Assembly: GCA_963709175.1 (NCBI GenBank)
Contig: CAVPVK010000007.1
Coordinates: 930,001 to 994,000 of the forward strand
DNA: 64,000 nucleotides
DNA from: JANXQG01 sp963709175
GTDB lineage: Bacteria; Planctomycetota; Planctomycetia; Pirellulales; Thermoguttaceae
Reading direction: 5' to 3'
Part shown: positions 63,968 to 64,000 of the stretch, in pieces
Numbering within the stretch: position 1 is the first letter of the stretch
How the letters are laid out: each line of letters starts with the position of its first letter
Made by a program: the position numbers and the translations under genes
Notes under the pieces: model-generated
What the model saw: the letters and a program-made list of their open reading frames with translations, nothing else
Databases searched by the model: none
What the model was told of the DNA's origin: nothing

Positions 63968-64000
63968 GATGGCTTGTCTCAGGGTCTTTAGTTATGCCCA

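Overview
The window looks like a GC-rich Planctomycetes (Pirellulales-type) chromosome or metagenome contig. Pointers are the C-terminal piece of a planctomycete-style sigma factor, the mix of secreted carbohydrate-active proteins, and the heavy-metal RND and stress genes. At least 15 clear single-base frameshifts split genes that are otherwise well conserved (oxidoreductase, mmsA, TolC-like protein, RlaP, helicase, MFS transporter, EmrA). Some of these may be assembly indels rather than real decay.

Layout. 0.2-6.1 kb (+): ergothioneine genes egtB-egtD, a mercuric-reductase-like flavoprotein, a methylmalonate-semialdehyde-type dehydrogenase and an NTF2-like protein, tightly packed. 6.3-14.2 kb: a CzcA/CusA RND pump with adaptor (-), a small His/Cys secreted protein (-) and a TolC-like lipoprotein (+), which together make a heavy-metal exporter. 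14.3-17.1 kb: an ADP-ribosylglycohydrolase remnant, a DUF1330 protein and an unusual secreted propeller-Sel1-C39 fusion.

17.2-31.5 kb is the most interesting part, a translation and RNA-repair island. About 39 tRNA genes, for 19 amino acids with only tRNA-Trp not found, lie on the minus strand, mostly a few bases apart and none with an encoded CCA. Among them are two RlaP nucleotidyltransferases, a NADAR protein, an HNH endonuclease, a Pth2 peptidyl-tRNA hydrolase and an unknown 268-residue protein. A divergent EF-Tu paralogue is transcribed away from the head of the array. Several tRNAs are odd. Short GGGCACCG...TGGTC hairpins are inserted in at least four and perhaps five tRNA genes. tRNA-Thr(GGU) is split at its last acceptor pair by an ORF-less group II intron, which is itself split by an ISAs1-family element with a 10-bp target duplication. 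Four tRNAs carry C33, three tRNAs with leucine anticodons have short variable loops, and tRNA-Tyr lacks a normal D-arm. A strong terminator hairpin ends 3 nt before the first tRNA.

32-37 kb: a PLD-helicase-DUF3427 protein, a sigma-factor remnant and a PP2C phosphatase. 37.4-49.1 kb (+): secreted proteins of unknown function, an alpha-L-fucosidase, a sodium/solute symporter, L-serine dehydratase, a GHMP-kinase-like protein and a mannose-1-phosphate-type guanylyltransferase, which read as a fucose or deoxysugar use locus. 49.4 kb: a phytoene-desaturase-like flavoprotein. 51.3-53.0 kb (-): a three-gene HipBST toxin-antitoxin operon with a near-consensus promoter flanked by two palindromes. 54.0-59.1 kb: a second TolC, an MFS (DHA2) pump and an EmrA adaptor, a tripartite drug exporter. 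59.2-64.0 kb: a cydB remnant, an NHL-repeat protein, an AI-2E transporter remnant and small membrane stress proteins of the DUF883/holin-like type.
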